NCBI RefSeq assembly: GCF_020911925.1
Contig: NZ_CP087134.1
Span: 2,604,001 to 2,668,000, forward strand
Source: Flavobacterium cupriresistens
GTDB taxonomy: Bacteria; Bacteroidota; Bacteroidia; Flavobacteriales; Flavobacteriaceae
Reading direction: 5' to 3'
DNA length: 64,000 nt
This document shows, in pieces, positions 24,540 through 34,725 of this stretch. A model generated the notes under the pieces. The model saw nothing but the letters and a program-made list of their open reading frames with translations. It was not told the DNA's origin and searched no databases. How positions within the stretch are numbered: position 1 is the stretch's first letter; the number at the start of each line of letters is the position of its first letter. Made by a program: the position numbers and the translations under genes.

Positions 24540-27500
24540 CTAATCTGCTATTAATTCTTCTATTTTCTTTTCTTCTGCAATTCTTTGTAATGCTTTTTTG
24601 TAATCAGTTGGCATTACTTTTACGAAGTGGTTTTGTTGATTCTCCCAATCTGCTAAAATTCTTTTGGCTAATGGACTGTTGGTGTACAAAGAATGGTTTT
24701 TAATCAGTCGTCTTAGTTTTGTGATATCGGCAGTTTCGATTGGGTCAAAAGCGACCATTTCCATGTTGCAGGATTTCGAATCAAATTGCTGCTTCGGATC
24801 GTAAACATAAGCCACGCCGCCGCTCATACCTGCTGCGAAGTTTCGGCCTGTTTTTCCTAAAACTACGACTGTACCACCCGTCATATACTCACATCCGTGA
24901 TCTCCAATTCCTTCTACAACCGCAGTTGCTCCGGAATTTCTCACACAAAAACGCTCTCCGGCCATACCATTGATGTAAGCCTCTCCGGTAATAGCACCAT
25001 AAAGGGCAACGTTACCAATAATGATATTTTCTTCAGGTTTGAAAGTCGCAGTAGGAGGTACTTTGATAATTAATTTTCCTCCCGAAAGTCCTTTTCCTAA
25101 ATAATCATTACAGTTTCCGTGAATTTTAAATGACAATCCGTTTGTTGCAAATGCACCAAAACTTTGTCCGGCAGAACCTTCAAAATCAACTAAAATAGTG
25201 TCATCGGGTAAACCTTGTGCGCCATATATTTTTGAGATTTCATTACTCAAAATGGCACCTACAGAACGGTCTGTATTTTTAATTTTAAAGGTAACTCTTG
25301 TTTTTTCTTTTCTGTAAATAGATGGAATTGCCTCTTTGATGATTGCGAAATCCAATACGTTTTCAAGGTTGTGATCTTGTTCTGTCGTATTGTGATTTGG
25401 AACCGTTTTGGCTTTTTCCGGTTTGTATAAAATGGACGATAAATCTAAACCATTTGCTTTGTAGTGTTTGATCGCTTTGTTCACATTTAATTTTTGCGAC
25501 TGACCTACCATTTCTTTTAAGGTTCTGAAACCTAATTGTGCCATGATTTCTCTTAATTCCTCAGCAATAAAATACATGAAGTTGATTACGTGCTCCGGAG
25601 TTCCTTTGAAATTTTTTCTCAATTCAGGATCCTGAGTGGCAATACCAACCGGACAAGTATTTAAGTGACAAGCTCTCATCATGATACAACCGGAGGCTAC
25701 TAATGGAGCGGTAGCAAAACCAAACTCTTCGGCACCTAATAATGCTGCGATAGCAACGTCACGACCTGTTTTTAACTGTCCGTCACATTCTAAAACCACA
25801 CGACTTCTTAAGTCATTTAAGATTAAAGTCTGTTGTGCTTCGGCCAAGCCAAGTTCCCACGGAATACCGGTATGTTGTAAAGAAGTCAATGGTGCTGCAC
25901 CTGTTCCTCCGTCGTAACCTGAGATTAAGATAACATCTGCTTTGGCTTTGGCTACACCGGCAGCGATGGTCCCAACACCTACTTCAGAAACTAGTTTTAC
26001 GTTGATACGAGCTTCACGATTGGCATTTTTTAAGTCATAAATCAATTGCGATAAATCTTCAATAGAATAAATATCGTGGTGCGGCGGTGGCGAAATCAGA
26101 CCTACATAAGGGGTAGAGTTTCTGGTTTCAGCAATCCAAGGCACTACTTTTTCTCCCGGTAACTGTCCACCTTCACCAGGTTTAGCGCCCTGAGCCATTT
26201 TAATTTGGATTTCTTTAGCGTTTGTCAAATAATTGATCGAAACACCAAATCTTCCTGAAGCGACTTGTTTGATGGCACTGTTTCGGGAATCACCGTTAAT
26301 TTCTTTTTGGAAACGTTTTGGATCTTCTCCGCCTTCTCCCGAATTACTTTTTCCGCCAATTCGGTTCATTGCAATCGCTAAGTTCTCATGCGCTTCTCTA
26401 CTGATCGATCCGTAAGACATTGCTCCGGTTTTGAACTTTTTTACAATTTCGGTCCAAGGTTCTACTTCATCAATAGAAATCGGATCTAAATTATTGAATT
26501 CGAATAAACCTCTGATGGTCATTAAGTTTTCACTTTGCTCGTTGACCATATCGGAGTATTCTTTATAACTTTCCGGACTGTTCAAACGAACGGCTTGTTG
26601 TAATTTAGAAATCGTAGTCGGATTGAACATGTGTTTTTCTCCGGATCTTCTCCATCTGTAAATACCTCCAATTTCTAAAGGCAATAAGTTGGCGATTTTT
26701 GAATTTGGAAATGCTTTCTGGAATCTTTTCTTTACTTCTTTTTCAATTTCCATCAGACCAATTCCTTCAATTCTGGAAGGAGTGTATGGGAAATATTTCG
26801 TAGAGAATGTTTTATTTAAACCTAAAATCTCAAAAATCTGAGCCGCTCTGTACGAATGTAAAGTAGAGATTCCGATTTTATTCATGATTTTTAAGATCCC
26901 TTTTGCAATCGCTTTGTTATAGTTGATAATAGCATAATCAGCTTTAACTTTGGTAATAAAACCTTGGTTTACCTGATCGTGAATGATCTCATTGACCATG
27001 TATGGATTGATTGCACTGGCTCCATATCCAAACAATAAAGCAAAATGATGTGGTTCGCGCGGTTCTGCAGATTCGATTATGATTCCGAATTTAGAACGAA
27101 CTTTCAAAATGTTTAAAGAGTGGTGAATGTAAGAGCAAGCCAATAACATCGGGATCGGAGCTAATTGCTCGCTAACACCTCTGTCAGAAAGAATGATAAT
27201 GTTATGGCCTTCAGAAACTGCTTTGTAAGTAGCCTGAACACATTTTTCTAAAGCACGCTCTAAACCGTTAACTCCTTTTTCGATCTTATATAAGGTAGAA
27301 ATAGTCGACGATTTGAAATCTTCGTGATCTATATTTTTAATTTTATCTAAATCCTCGTTGGAGATAACAGGGTTTTGGATTTTTAATTTTTTGCATTGTT
27401 TTGCTTCAATATCAAAAATATTAAAATCACCACCAATGGCTAAACTGATATCGGTAATAATCTCCTCACGAATACCATCCAAAGGCGGGTTGGTAACCTG

Positions 27501-29057
27501 AGCAAACAATTGTTTGAAATAGTTGTATAATAATTGTGGCTGATCTGATAAAACGGCCAATGGAGTATCGTTACCCATAGAACTGATCGCTTCAGCGCCA
27601 TCTGATCCCATTGGGTTGATAATTGTTTTTAAATCCTCGATCGTATAACCAAACAAACGTTGTCTGGTCTGGAAATCCAATTTCTCAACCGGAGTAGGGT
27701 TGTTGGTATAAGGAACTTTAGACAAAGGAAGCAAGTTAGCCTCAACCCATTCTTTGTAAGGACGTTTGGTTACGATGGCTTTTTTGATCTCTTCATCTTC
27801 AATGATACGACCTTCATTCATATCAACCAAGAACATTTTCCCTGGTTCTAAACGACCGTGCTGAATTACGTCTTCCGCCTCGATATCCAATACACCAATT
27901 TCTGATGACATGATTACGAAACCACTTTTTGTCAAAGTATAACGGGAAGGACGCAAACCATTTCTGTCCAATAATGCTCCAATTACATTTCCATCAGTAA
28001 ACGGAATAGAAGCAGGGCCGTCCCAAGGTTCCATGATACAAGCGTTGTATTCGTAGAAAGCTTTCTTTTCCTCCGACATAGACTGGTGTTTTTCCCAAGC
28101 TTCAGGAACGACCATCATCATGGCTTCAGGCAGAGAACGACCGGTCATTAATAAAAGTTCAACAACCATATCCATCGAAGCAGAATCTGATTTTCCTTCT
28201 AAGATAATCGGGAATAATTTTTTGATATCATCACCAAAAATTTTGCTTTCCATTAGTTCTTCACGGGCACGCATTCTGCTGACATTTCCGCGAAGGGTAT
28301 TGATCTCCCCGTTATGACACATGTATCTGAAGGGTTGTGCCAAATCCCAGGAAGGAAAAGTATTGGTAGAGAAACGTTGGTGTACTAACGCTAAACGTGT
28401 CACCAAGTCGGGATCTTTCAAATCAATATAATAGCGGCTGATGTCTTCCGGCATCAAGAGACCTTTATATATTATAGTAGTGGTCGATAGGCTAGTAAAA
28501 TAAAACATATGACTTTCGGAGGTTTTAGAGCCTCTTATCGCATGTTCAGCAATTTTTCTAGCTGCAAAAAGTTTTGCATTAAATTCTTGTTCCGTTAAAT
28601 CCTGATTGTTTTTGCTAACAAAAACCTGCTTAACGGTTGGTTCTTTTTCTGCGGCAATCTGCCCTAAATTTTCAACGTCAACGGGTACATCTCTCCAACC
28701 TAAGATCTTTAAATTTTGATCTTTAATAGTTGCTTCGAACGCATTCATACAAAAAGAAACCTGGTTTTTACTTTTTGGCAAAAAAACCATTCCTACTGCA
28801 TACTCACGTGTTTCAGGGATTTCAAAATCACATACTTTCTTAAAAAAATCATGTGGGATGTCAAATAAAATTCCGGCTCCGTCTCCGGTTCTTCCATCAG
28901 AACTAACGGCACCACGGTGTTCTAATTTTATTAAGATATCCAATGCTTTGTGAATGATGTCATTAGATTTAATACCATTCAAATTACAAATAAATCCTGC
29001 ACCACAATTGTCGTGTTCAAATTCAGGCAAATAAAGCCCTTGTTCTTTAACTCTCAT
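24540..29057 (-). CDS. gltB: Glutamate synthase large subunit
   Basis: 1505 residues, full length. The N-terminal glutaminase domain has [10 protein letters not shown], where Cys18 becomes the N-terminal nucleophile after removal of a short propeptide; [14 protein letters not shown] follows near 225. The central and FMN domains have [13 protein letters not shown] and [13 protein letters not shown]; the 3Fe-4S cysteines are in [13 protein letters not shown] near 1127. The C-terminal beta-helix domain has GGTVVVLG and [11 protein letters not shown]. It makes glutamate from glutamine and 2-oxoglutarate with GltD. A TATTTTTG -7 element lies at 29082-29075 on the minus strand. Confidence 0.96.
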   Translation of the reverse strand: MRVKEQGLYLPEFEHDNCGAGFICNLNGIKSNDIIHKALDILIKLEHRGAVSSDGRTGDGAGILFDIPHDFFKKVCDFEIPETREYAVGMVFLPKSKNQVSFCMNAFEATIKDQNLKILGWRDVPVDVENLGQIAAEKEPTVKQVFVSKNNQDLTEQEFNAKLFAARKIAEHAIRGSKTSESHMFYFTSLSTTTIIYKGLLMPEDISRYYIDLKDPDLVTRLALVHQRFSTNTFPSWDLAQPFRYMCHNGEINTLRGNVSRMRAREELMESKIFGDDIKKLFPIILEGKSDSASMDMVVELLLMTGRSLPEAMMMVVPEAWEKHQSMSEEKKAFYEYNACIMEPWDGPASIPFTDGNVIGALLDRNGLRPSRYTLTKSGFVIMSSEIGVLDIEAEDVIQHGRLEPGKMFLVDMNEGRIIEDEEIKKAIVTKRPYKEWVEANLLPLSKVPYTNNPTPVEKLDFQTRQRLFGYTIEDLKTIINPMGSDGAEAISSMGNDTPLAVLSDQPQLLYNYFKQLFAQVTNPPLDGIREEIITDISLAIGGDFNIFDIEAKQCKKLKIQNPVISNEDLDKIKNIDHEDFKSSTISTLYKIEKGVNGLERALEKCVQATYKAVSEGHNIIILSDRGVSEQLAPIPMLLACSYIHHSLNILKVRSKFGIIIESAEPREPHHFALLFGYGASAINPYMVNEIIHDQVNQGFITKVKADYAIINYNKAIAKGILKIMNKIGISTLHSYRAAQIFEILGLNKTFSTKYFPYTPSRIEGIGLMEIEKEVKKRFQKAFPNSKIANLLPLEIGGIYRWRRSGEKHMFNPTTISKLQQAVRLNSPESYKEYSDMVNEQSENLMTIRGLFEFNNLDPISIDEVEPWTEIVKKFKTGAMSYGSISREAHENLAIAMNRIGGKSNSGEGGEDPKRFQKEINGDSRNSAIKQVASGRFGVSINYLTNAKEIQIKMAQGAKPGEGGQLPGEKVVPWIAETRNSTPYVGLISPPPHHDIYSIEDLSQLIYDLKNANREARINVKLVSEVGVGTIAAGVAKAKADVILISGYDGGTGAAPLTSLQHTGIPWELGLAEAQQTLILNDLRSRVVLECDGQLKTGRDVAIAALLGAEEFGFATAPLVASGCIMMRACHLNTCPVGIATQDPELRKNFKGTPEHVINFMYFIAEELREIMAQLGFRTLKEMVGQSQKLNVNKAIKHYKANGLDLSSILYKPEKAKTVPNHNTTEQDHNLENVLDFAIIKEAIPSIYRKEKTRVTFKIKNTDRSVGAILSNEISKIYGAQGLPDDTILVDFEGSAGQSFGAFATNGLSFKIHGNCNDYLGKGLSGGKLIIKVPPTATFKPEENIIIGNVALYGAITGEAYINGMAGERFCVRNSGATAVVEGIGDHGCEYMTGGTVVVLGKTGRNFAAGMSGGVAYVYDPKQQFDSKSCNMEMVAFDPIETADITKLRRLIKNHSLYTNSPLAKRILADWENQQNHFVKVMPTDYKKALQRIAEEKKIEELIAD

Positions 29058-29471
29058 TCTTGATATTTTTTCTACAAAAATAAAGATTTCGTTAAATATA
29101 ATTCATTGAATTAGTTGTTTGACTTACATTTTTGTTGTAATATTAGAAAAAGGGTTCTAAAATGTCAATATTATTATTTAAAGCATTGCGAATTATCAAA
29201 ATCATAATCGGCTTTAAGATATTTTAAGAAAAATCGTCGCTAAGCTATTGATACCGTTGGTATTTTTGTTAAAACTCAAACGATATAGTATTTTTCTCTT
29301 CACAATTTATAAGCAATTGTTTAACGATTAATTTGCTTTAAAAAGGAATAACTCCTTAATATAAATTTGAGACATTTTTAATTGAAAAAGATTTTACTAT
29401 TCAGTTGAATTTTGCTATTTTTGTCGCACTTTTATTCTGAAATAAATTCAGAACCAGACAAATTCTATATT
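29058..29471. other. Divergent promoter region of gltB and sucC
   Basis: AT-rich, no gene. The minus strand has TATTTTTG at 29082-29075 for gltB; the plus strand has TATTTTTG at 29416-29423 for sucC. Nothing else stands out. Confidence 0.55.
29416..29423 (+). promoter_or_regulatory. Promoter -7 element of sucC
   Basis: TATTTTTG; the longer frame starting at 29412 would begin in this element, which supports ATG 29472. Confidence 0.55.
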
Positions 29472-30668
29472 ATGAACATACACGAATATCAAGGAAAAGA
29501 AATTTTAGCGAGTTACGGAGTACGCATTCAACGCGGAATTGTGGCTAACAATGCAGTTGAAGCTGTAGCTGCTGCAAAACAATTAACTGCCGAAACTGGT
29601 ACAGGATGGCACGTGATTAAAGCGCAAATTCACGCAGGTGGCCGTGGAAAAGGTGGTGGAGTGAAACTAGCTAAGAACTTACAACAAGTTGAAGAGATTG
29701 CAGAACAAATTATCGGAATGCAATTGATTACACCTCAAACTTCTGCTGAAGGTAAAAAAGTAAACAAAATTTTAGTAGCAGAAGATGTATACTATCCTGG
29801 TGAAAGTGAAACGTCTGAATTTTATGTTTCTGTTTTATTAAATAGAGCTACAGGTCGTAACATGATTATGTATTCTACTGAAGGTGGAATGGATATTGAA
29901 GAAGTTGCTGAGCACACACCTCACTTAATCTTTACTGAAGAAGTTGATCCTAATGTTGGATTGCAAGGTTTTCAAGCAAGAAGAATTGCCTTTAATTTAG
30001 GTCTTTCAGGAAATGCTTTTAAAGAAATGATTAAATTCATCGATGCTTTATACAATGCTTACATTGGTTCTGATGCTTCTATGTTTGAAATCAACCCGGT
30101 TTTAAAAACATCTGACAACAAAATTATGGCTGTTGATGCTAAAGTAAATATCGATGATAATGCTTTATACAGACAACCTAAATATGCTGAAATGCGTGAT
30201 ATCCGTGAGGAGAATCCAATTGAAGTAGAAGCTAAAGAAGTAGGTTTAAATTACGTAGATCTTGACGGTACAGTTGGATGTATGGTAAACGGAGCTGGTC
30301 TTGCAATGGCAACTATGGATTTAATTAAATACGCTGGATTTGAGCCTGCTAACTTCTTAGACGTTGGTGGAACTGCAGATGCAAAACGTGTTGAAACTGC
30401 TTTCCGTATTATCTTAAAAGATCCAAACGTAAAAGCAATTTTGATCAATATTTTTGGTGGAATCGTTCGTTGTGACCGTGTGGCGCAAGGAGTTGTTGAC
30501 GCTTACAAAAATATGGGTGATGCTATCAATGTGCCAATTATCGTTCGTTTGCAAGGAACAAATGCTGAAATTGCAAAAGAATTAATTGACAATTCAGGTA
30601 TGCCAATCTTATCAGCTGTTCAATTCCAAGAAGCTGCTGACCAAGTTAAAGCTGCATTATCTAAATAA
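29472..30668 (+). CDS. sucC: Succinyl-CoA ligase (ADP-forming) subunit beta
   Basis: 398 residues from ATG 29472 (MNIHEYQGKEILASYG, the family start). ATP-grasp domain with HVIKAQIHAGGRGKGGGVKLA near 45-65 and EINPV near 214, and C-terminal ligase domain with NFLDVGGTA and NIFGGIVRCD, the latter the phosphohistidine-contact loop. In the TCA cycle it makes succinate and ATP or GTP from succinyl-CoA with SucD, which is not next to it here. Followed by two copies of its terminator in tandem. Confidence 0.96.
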   Translation: MNIHEYQGKEILASYGVRIQRGIVANNAVEAVAAAKQLTAETGTGWHVIKAQIHAGGRGKGGGVKLAKNLQQVEEIAEQIIGMQLITPQTSAEGKKVNKILVAEDVYYPGESETSEFYVSVLLNRATGRNMIMYSTEGGMDIEEVAEHTPHLIFTEEVDPNVGLQGFQARRIAFNLGLSGNAFKEMIKFIDALYNAYIGSDASMFEINPVLKTSDNKIMAVDAKVNIDDNALYRQPKYAEMRDIREENPIEVEAKEVGLNYVDLDGTVGCMVNGAGLAMATMDLIKYAGFEPANFLDVGGTADAKRVETAFRIILKDPNVKAILINIFGGIVRCDRVAQGVVDAYKNMGDAINVPIIVRLQGTNAEIAKELIDNSGMPILSAVQFQEAADQVKAALSK

Positions 30669-30684
30669 TACAATATCGTGCGTT

Positions 30685-30712
30685 GTAGAGATGCACAGTA
30701 GTGCATCTCTAC
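30685..30712. repeat. REP-like palindrome, sucC copy 1
   Basis: GTAGAGATGCAC-AGTA-GTGCATCTCTAC. Confidence 0.85.
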
Positions 30713-30734
30713 GGCAACAATATCGATAAAAATA

Positions 30735-30768
30735 GAAAAACCATTCGTTCTGCGAATGGTTTTTTTAT
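30735..30768 (+). terminator. sucC terminator, copy 1
   Basis: AAAAACCATTCG / CGAATGGTTTTT stem, loop TTCTG, T run. Confidence 0.85.
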
Positions 30769-30782
30769 GTTATATATGTAGG

Positions 30783-30811
30783 TTGAGATGCACAGCAGTG
30801 CATCTCCACGG
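30783..30811. repeat. REP-like palindrome, sucC copy 2
   Basis: TTGAGATGCAC-AGCA-GTGCATCTCCAC; slightly degraded arms. Confidence 0.8.
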
Positions 30812-30832
30812 CAACAATATCGATAAAAACAG

Positions 30833-30865
30833 GAAAACCATTCGTTCTGCGAATGGTTTTTTTTA
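30833..30865 (+). terminator. sucC terminator, copy 2
   Basis: Same stem and loop as copy 1, 98 bp further on. Confidence 0.85.
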
Positions 30866-30880
30866 TGTTATATATGTAGG

Positions 30881-30907
30881 TTGAGATGCACTGCTGTGCA
30901 TCTCTAC
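30881..30907. repeat. REP-like palindrome, sucC copy 3
   Basis: TTGAGATGCAC-TGCT-GTGCATCTCTAC, without a following terminator. Confidence 0.8.
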
Positions 30908-31021
30908 GATAAAAACGCAAGGCCCACAAAGCCATGATGATTGATATAGCCTTGCGAACCTTGCGTTCAAAATAAAAATAAAACCCTTGCGCACTTTGCG
31001 GTTAAAAGCCCCCGCTGTCTG

Positions 31022-31822
31022 TTATTTCAGAATCGTAGCCAGTTCTACAATTTCAAAATTAGGGTCGTATTTTATAAACTCGCGAATCATAGCAGTATGT
31101 CCCGCTCCAAGTAAGACCATTATCTTATCATCTTTACTTTCTGTTAGTTTTTGAATTAAGGAATACATATAAAGATTTCTTTTATACCATTCAGAAACCA
31201 AAAAGGCACCTACGAAATTATCGTTTTTCCCGGCCCTGTTTGCGGTGCCAAGATACCATTCCACATTTTCTTTGTTTGATTGGTTTGAATTATAGTCTAT
31301 TAAAAGTTCCGTTAGATTATATTTTTTCATTTTTTCGTTTTGCGATTGCTCGAAAATTTTCATTTCCTCGTCATTGCTTTTTAATAAATCCAGTTGATTG
31401 GCTTCTTTCATACCTTTGGTTAAACTATCGTAAGGAAAACGAGTTTGATTATAATCAATGGCAAATAATTTTTTATGACCTAGTTTTTTAGCTGCTCTTA
31501 AGGCTAGTTGTACTCTTTCATCCGCTTTTTTATGAAGTAAACTATCCGTATTTCGAGCATAGAATTTATCCAGTTTGTCCTGTTTTTGGTAACCCCATTC
31601 GACGAAAATTTTATCCGGACCAAATTCTTTAATTTTATTAGTGATGTTTTCTAATTCCTTTTGACTTTTTTCGCTCATTACATCGAAAGTATTGATTTTA
31701 GCTACATCAAGACCCGGGTTTTCAAAATGAAAGGTTCCGATTAATAAGATTTGTTTCTTTTTTGGTTGAGCCGTAATAAGATTCAATGAAAGAAAAATGG
31801 CTAATAAAATGATTTTTTGCAT
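31022..31822 (-). CDS. DUF5694 protein (TraB/ChaN-like), exported
   Basis: 266 residues with a signal peptide (MQKIILLAIFLSLNLITAQ). Near the start of the mature part is LLIGTFHFENPG, and near the end VLLGAGHTAMIREF; these paired GTFH and GxGH motifs are the histidine signatures of the TraB/Tiki/ChaN superfamily, which includes putative metalloproteases and haem-binding proteins. The conserved glutamate follows in KIFVEWG. The activity of DUF5694 proteins is not known. Single gene, convergent with sucC. Confidence 0.75.
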   Translation of the reverse strand: MQKIILLAIFLSLNLITAQPKKKQILLIGTFHFENPGLDVAKINTFDVMSEKSQKELENITNKIKEFGPDKIFVEWGYQKQDKLDKFYARNTDSLLHKKADERVQLALRAAKKLGHKKLFAIDYNQTRFPYDSLTKGMKEANQLDLLKSNDEEMKIFEQSQNEKMKKYNLTELLIDYNSNQSNKENVEWYLGTANRAGKNDNFVGAFLVSEWYKRNLYMYSLIQKLTESKDDKIMVLLGAGHTAMIREFIKYDPNFEIVELATILK

Positions 31823-32042
31823 GATGGTTTGGTTTAAATTCGATGCAAAAGTAGACGGGAAGTACAGCCAGTTTTTTAATTTTTGATGAACACGTTATTC
31901 TGAATTACGAACTAGTCGAATTGAGGTCACAAAAAAGTCATATAACGTTTTTAGAGGTTCGTCATTAGAAATGGCAGTTTCATATAAATAATAGCTTCGT
32001 TAAAAGGTATAATTGTATTTTTGGAACTATTAAAAAGTTGTT

Positions 32043-33083
32043 ATGAAACTAAAAGTCCCTTTCTATTATCATATTATTTTGTTTTTGGGTTTGTTTGTTA
32101 CTTTTTACCTCTGGGGTATTGGTGTCGGCAAGAAATACGAAACTTTTATATTCGATAAGATGCTTTTCTTATTCTCGTTCAGTCACTTGCTGGCTGTTTT
32201 TGCTATTTACACTTTAAATTTCTATATTTTTTGTCCTTGGCTTTTAAATAAAAAAAGATTCTTTTTTTATTTGTTGACCATTCCGGTTTCCTTGCTTCTT
32301 TTTTCGGGAGTTCGATATGTGTTTGAGGAAATAATTATTTTTGAAATTACCGGGATTCATAATTATGTAGAAGAATCAAGAGAAGTAGGGTTTTACATCA
32401 GAGACAATTTTTTCTTTGGTTCACCGGCAGTGATTTTAAGTTTTTTTAGTTATTTGTTCTGGCAGTTTCAGGAGACACAGAAACAAAACCAAGAATTGCT
32501 TTTGGAAAACAAAAAAGCCGAATTTCAAATACTGAAATCCCAAATTAGTCCGCATTTTTTGTTTAATACGCTAAATTCGTTTTACAGCCAGCTAATCGGG
32601 AAAGATGACGAAATGGCTTCAGATGTTTTGGTGTTGTCGGATTTGCTTCGTTATGTTATCACAGAGACGGATAAAGAAGAAGTTTTGCTTTCAAAAGAAG
32701 TGCAGTTCATTAAAAATTACATTCATTTACAGCAAAAAAGATTTGAAGATCAGTTGTATTTGATATTCTCTGTCAACGGTGATTATACAATTGAGAAGAT
32801 TCTGCCATCCGTTTTAATTCATTTTATTTAAAATGTTTTCAAACATGGAAAATTAAATGATCTCAAGAAAAGCGCGATAATTTCGATTGAAATAAAAGAA
32901 GATTTTTTAGAAATTGAAACCTTTAATTATAGCATTGAAGGAGAAAATTACTATTCTACAGGAATTGGATTTGACAATCTGATGAAACGTTTGGAATATG
33001 CTTATAAAGACAAATTTATACTCGAAAAAACAGTAAATAATGATACCTTTAAAGTGTATCTGAAAATCCCTTTAAAAAAATAG
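32043..33083 (+). pseudogene. LytS-type sensor histidine kinase with an in-frame TAA at the N-box
   Basis: The frame runs 262 codons from ATG 32043, stops at TAA 32829-32831, and stays open in the same frame for another 83 codons to TAG 33081-33083, three bases from the response-regulator ATG. Four membrane segments (to residue ~145) precede a coiled segment, the H-box LKSQISPHFLFNTLNSFYSQL near 178, and the catalytic start PSVLIHFI. The next codons read NVFKHG, so the stop replaces the glutamate of the conserved ENxxxHG ATP-binding N-box (GAA to TAA is one base). The rest is intact (GIGFDNLMKRLEYAY). As written, the protein lacks most of its ATPase domain. Recent nonsense mutation, stop-codon readthrough or a sequencing error are the options. 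Confidence 0.85.
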
Positions 33084-33085
33084 TT

Positions 33086-33790
33086 ATGGCTTTTAAGTGT
33101 ATAATTGTTGATGATGAACCGCCTGCAACACGAATTCTTAAAAATTATGTGGAGAAAGTTTCTTTTTTGGAAGAAGTAGGAATTTTCAATGACTCTTTAA
33201 AAGCATTAGAATTTCTGAATTCCAATAAAGTGGATGTTATTTTTCTGGATATTCAAATGCCTCAACTCACAGGATTACAGCTTTCCAAAATTATTTCTAA
33301 AGAGGTAAAAGTGATTTTTACAACCGCATATCCTGATTTTGCATTAGAAGGTTTTGAATTGAATGCTGTAGATTATTTACTGAAACCAATCGCTTTTGAA
33401 CGTTTTTATCAAGCCGTTTCAAAACTCAATGCTGAGGTTAAAACAGAAATTGTACCTAATAGTCAGAAGGAATTTATATTTGTAAAAACAGATGGAAAAA
33501 ATAAGTTCCAAAAAGTGCTTTTGAACGATATGCTGTATGTCGAAAGTTTGCAGAATTACGTTTGTATTCATACTTCAAAGGAGCAGATTATTACCCATTC
33601 ATCTTTAAAAAATGTAGTGGAATCACTGCCCGGAAATGACTTTATTCAAATTCATAAATCCTATGTCGTAGCTTTAAAACACATTGAATCTACCGATAGT
33701 TTTTCGGTTTTCATGAATGGTAAAGAACTACCAATTGGAGCGACTTTTAAAGAGGCTTTTTTTGAGAAAATAGAAGAAAACAAAATATAA
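33086..33790 (+). CDS. LytTR-type response regulator
   Basis: 234 residues. Receiver domain 1-120 with the acidic pair CIIVDDEPPA, phospho-acceptor aspartate in IFLDIQMPQLTG near 53, and the lysine in YLLKPIAFERFY near 105. LytTR DNA-binding domain about 132-230 (FIFVKTDGKNKFQKVLLNDMLYVES, THSSLKNVVESL, FIQIHKSYVV). It starts three bases after the TAG of the kinase frame, so translation was probably coupled to the full-length kinase. With the kinase cut short, its phosphorylation source is unclear. A symmetric terminator follows. Confidence 0.92.
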   Translation: MAFKCIIVDDEPPATRILKNYVEKVSFLEEVGIFNDSLKALEFLNSNKVDVIFLDIQMPQLTGLQLSKIISKEVKVIFTTAYPDFALEGFELNAVDYLLKPIAFERFYQAVSKLNAEVKTEIVPNSQKEFIFVKTDGKNKFQKVLLNDMLYVESLQNYVCIHTSKEQIITHSSLKNVVESLPGNDFIQIHKSYVVALKHIESTDSFSVFMNGKELPIGATFKEAFFEKIEENKI

Positions 33791-33823
33791 AAAAAATCCA
33801 TTCGCAATGAATGGATTTTTTTT
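33791..33823. terminator. Terminator after the response regulator
   Basis: AAAAAATCCATTC / GAATGGATTTTTTT stem; serves both converging genes. Confidence 0.85.
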
Positions 33824-33872
33824 GAAATCATCTGTAAAACGCAAAAAGAAACACATTTCACAGCTCACAAAC

Positions 33873-34337
33873 CTAAGAATTTTTATTCTTCCCGTTTTTG
33901 TAAATTACTTTCTCTACCACCTGTACTTTAGGAGCAGTTTTGGTATTGTTTTTCTTGAAAGGCTTTTTAGCAGCTCCGGTTTTTGAAGGTTTTTGATCAC
34001 CTCTCGCTCTTTCACTGTCTTTCGGGGCAGCCTTAAATTCAGGTCTGTCTTTAGTATTTTCTTTCTTTGGAATTTCAGCTTTATGTTTCGCTAAAACGTC
34101 GTTTGGATTTTTCGGATTTTCTTTCGTTCCTCTTAAATGAATTACTAACCCGTTTAAGAAGTTACGCAAAACCTGATCACCACATTCCATGTAATTCTCA
34201 TGATCTTCGGCTCTAAAAAAAGCACCTAATTCTGATTTTGAAATTCTAAAATCTACTAATTCTAAAATCTCAACTATTTGGTCATCACGCAGCATTAAAG
34301 CTACACGAAGTTTTTTTAGGATATCGTTGTTCGTCAT
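33873..34337 (-). CDS. DUF1456 family protein (YehS-like)
   Basis: 154 residues. Two copies of the roughly 70-residue DUF1456 unit are condensed in residues 1-75: NNDILKKLRVALMLRDDQIVEILEL, then SKSELGAFFRAEDHENYMECGDQVLRNFLNGLVIHLRG. The remainder, residues 76-154, is lysine- and proline-rich and of low complexity, probably disordered (KKENTKDRPEFK, KKPFKKNNTK). Function of the family is unknown; the basic tail suggests nucleic-acid contact (inference). Confidence 0.85.
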   Translation of the reverse strand: MTNNDILKKLRVALMLRDDQIVEILELVDFRISKSELGAFFRAEDHENYMECGDQVLRNFLNGLVIHLRGTKENPKNPNDVLAKHKAEIPKKENTKDRPEFKAAPKDSERARGDQKPSKTGAAKKPFKKNNTKTAPKVQVVEKVIYKNGKNKNS

Positions 34338-34390
34338 CGTTTAATTTTTTACAAAGGTACGTTTTAAAAACAATCAGATTGCAATTTATT

Positions 34391-34725
34391 GAATTGGGCT
34401 TATGATTTTTTGACACGAATTGCACAAATTACACGAATTATCACGAATTAAATTTTAAGCGCAACGCAATTAGTGAAAATTAGTGTAATTCGTGTTAGAT
34501 TTTTTTACTTTGAATCTGAATTGTAGTCGTTTAAAACGTTAATTATTTGATCTGCGCTATTGAATTAGACTTATTATTTTTTTGCCACAAATTACACGAA
34601 TTAGCACGAATTAAATTTTAGCGCAAAGCAATTAGTGAAAATTAGTGCAATTCGTGTCAAACTCTTTTTTACTTTGAATAAGAGTTATAGTCATTTAAAA
34701 CATTAATTATCCGGTCTAAGTCTGA
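34391..34725. repeat. Tandem duplication of a gene's 3' end plus intergenic repeat
   Basis: Two copies of about 168 bp (from 34391 and from 34559). Each holds an inverted repeat built of CACGAATT...AATTCGTG units with a shared inner block TTTTAgCGCAA(A/C)GCAATTAGTG, and then a stretch coding the C-terminus of the AOS-like protein. The copy at 34505-34553 encodes, on the minus strand, DQIINVLNDYNSDSK and a stop, against DRIINVLNDYNSYSK in the gene. Confidence 0.85.

Larger units (their letters stand above)
30669..31021. other. Intergenic: tandemly duplicated terminator and REP palindromes
   Basis: Two direct copies of a 97-98 bp unit (REP palindrome, spacer GGCAACAATATCGATAAAAA, terminator, TATATATGTAGGTTG), then a third palindrome, then CGCAAGGCCC...CCTTGCG repeats. 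No gene. Confidence 0.8.
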
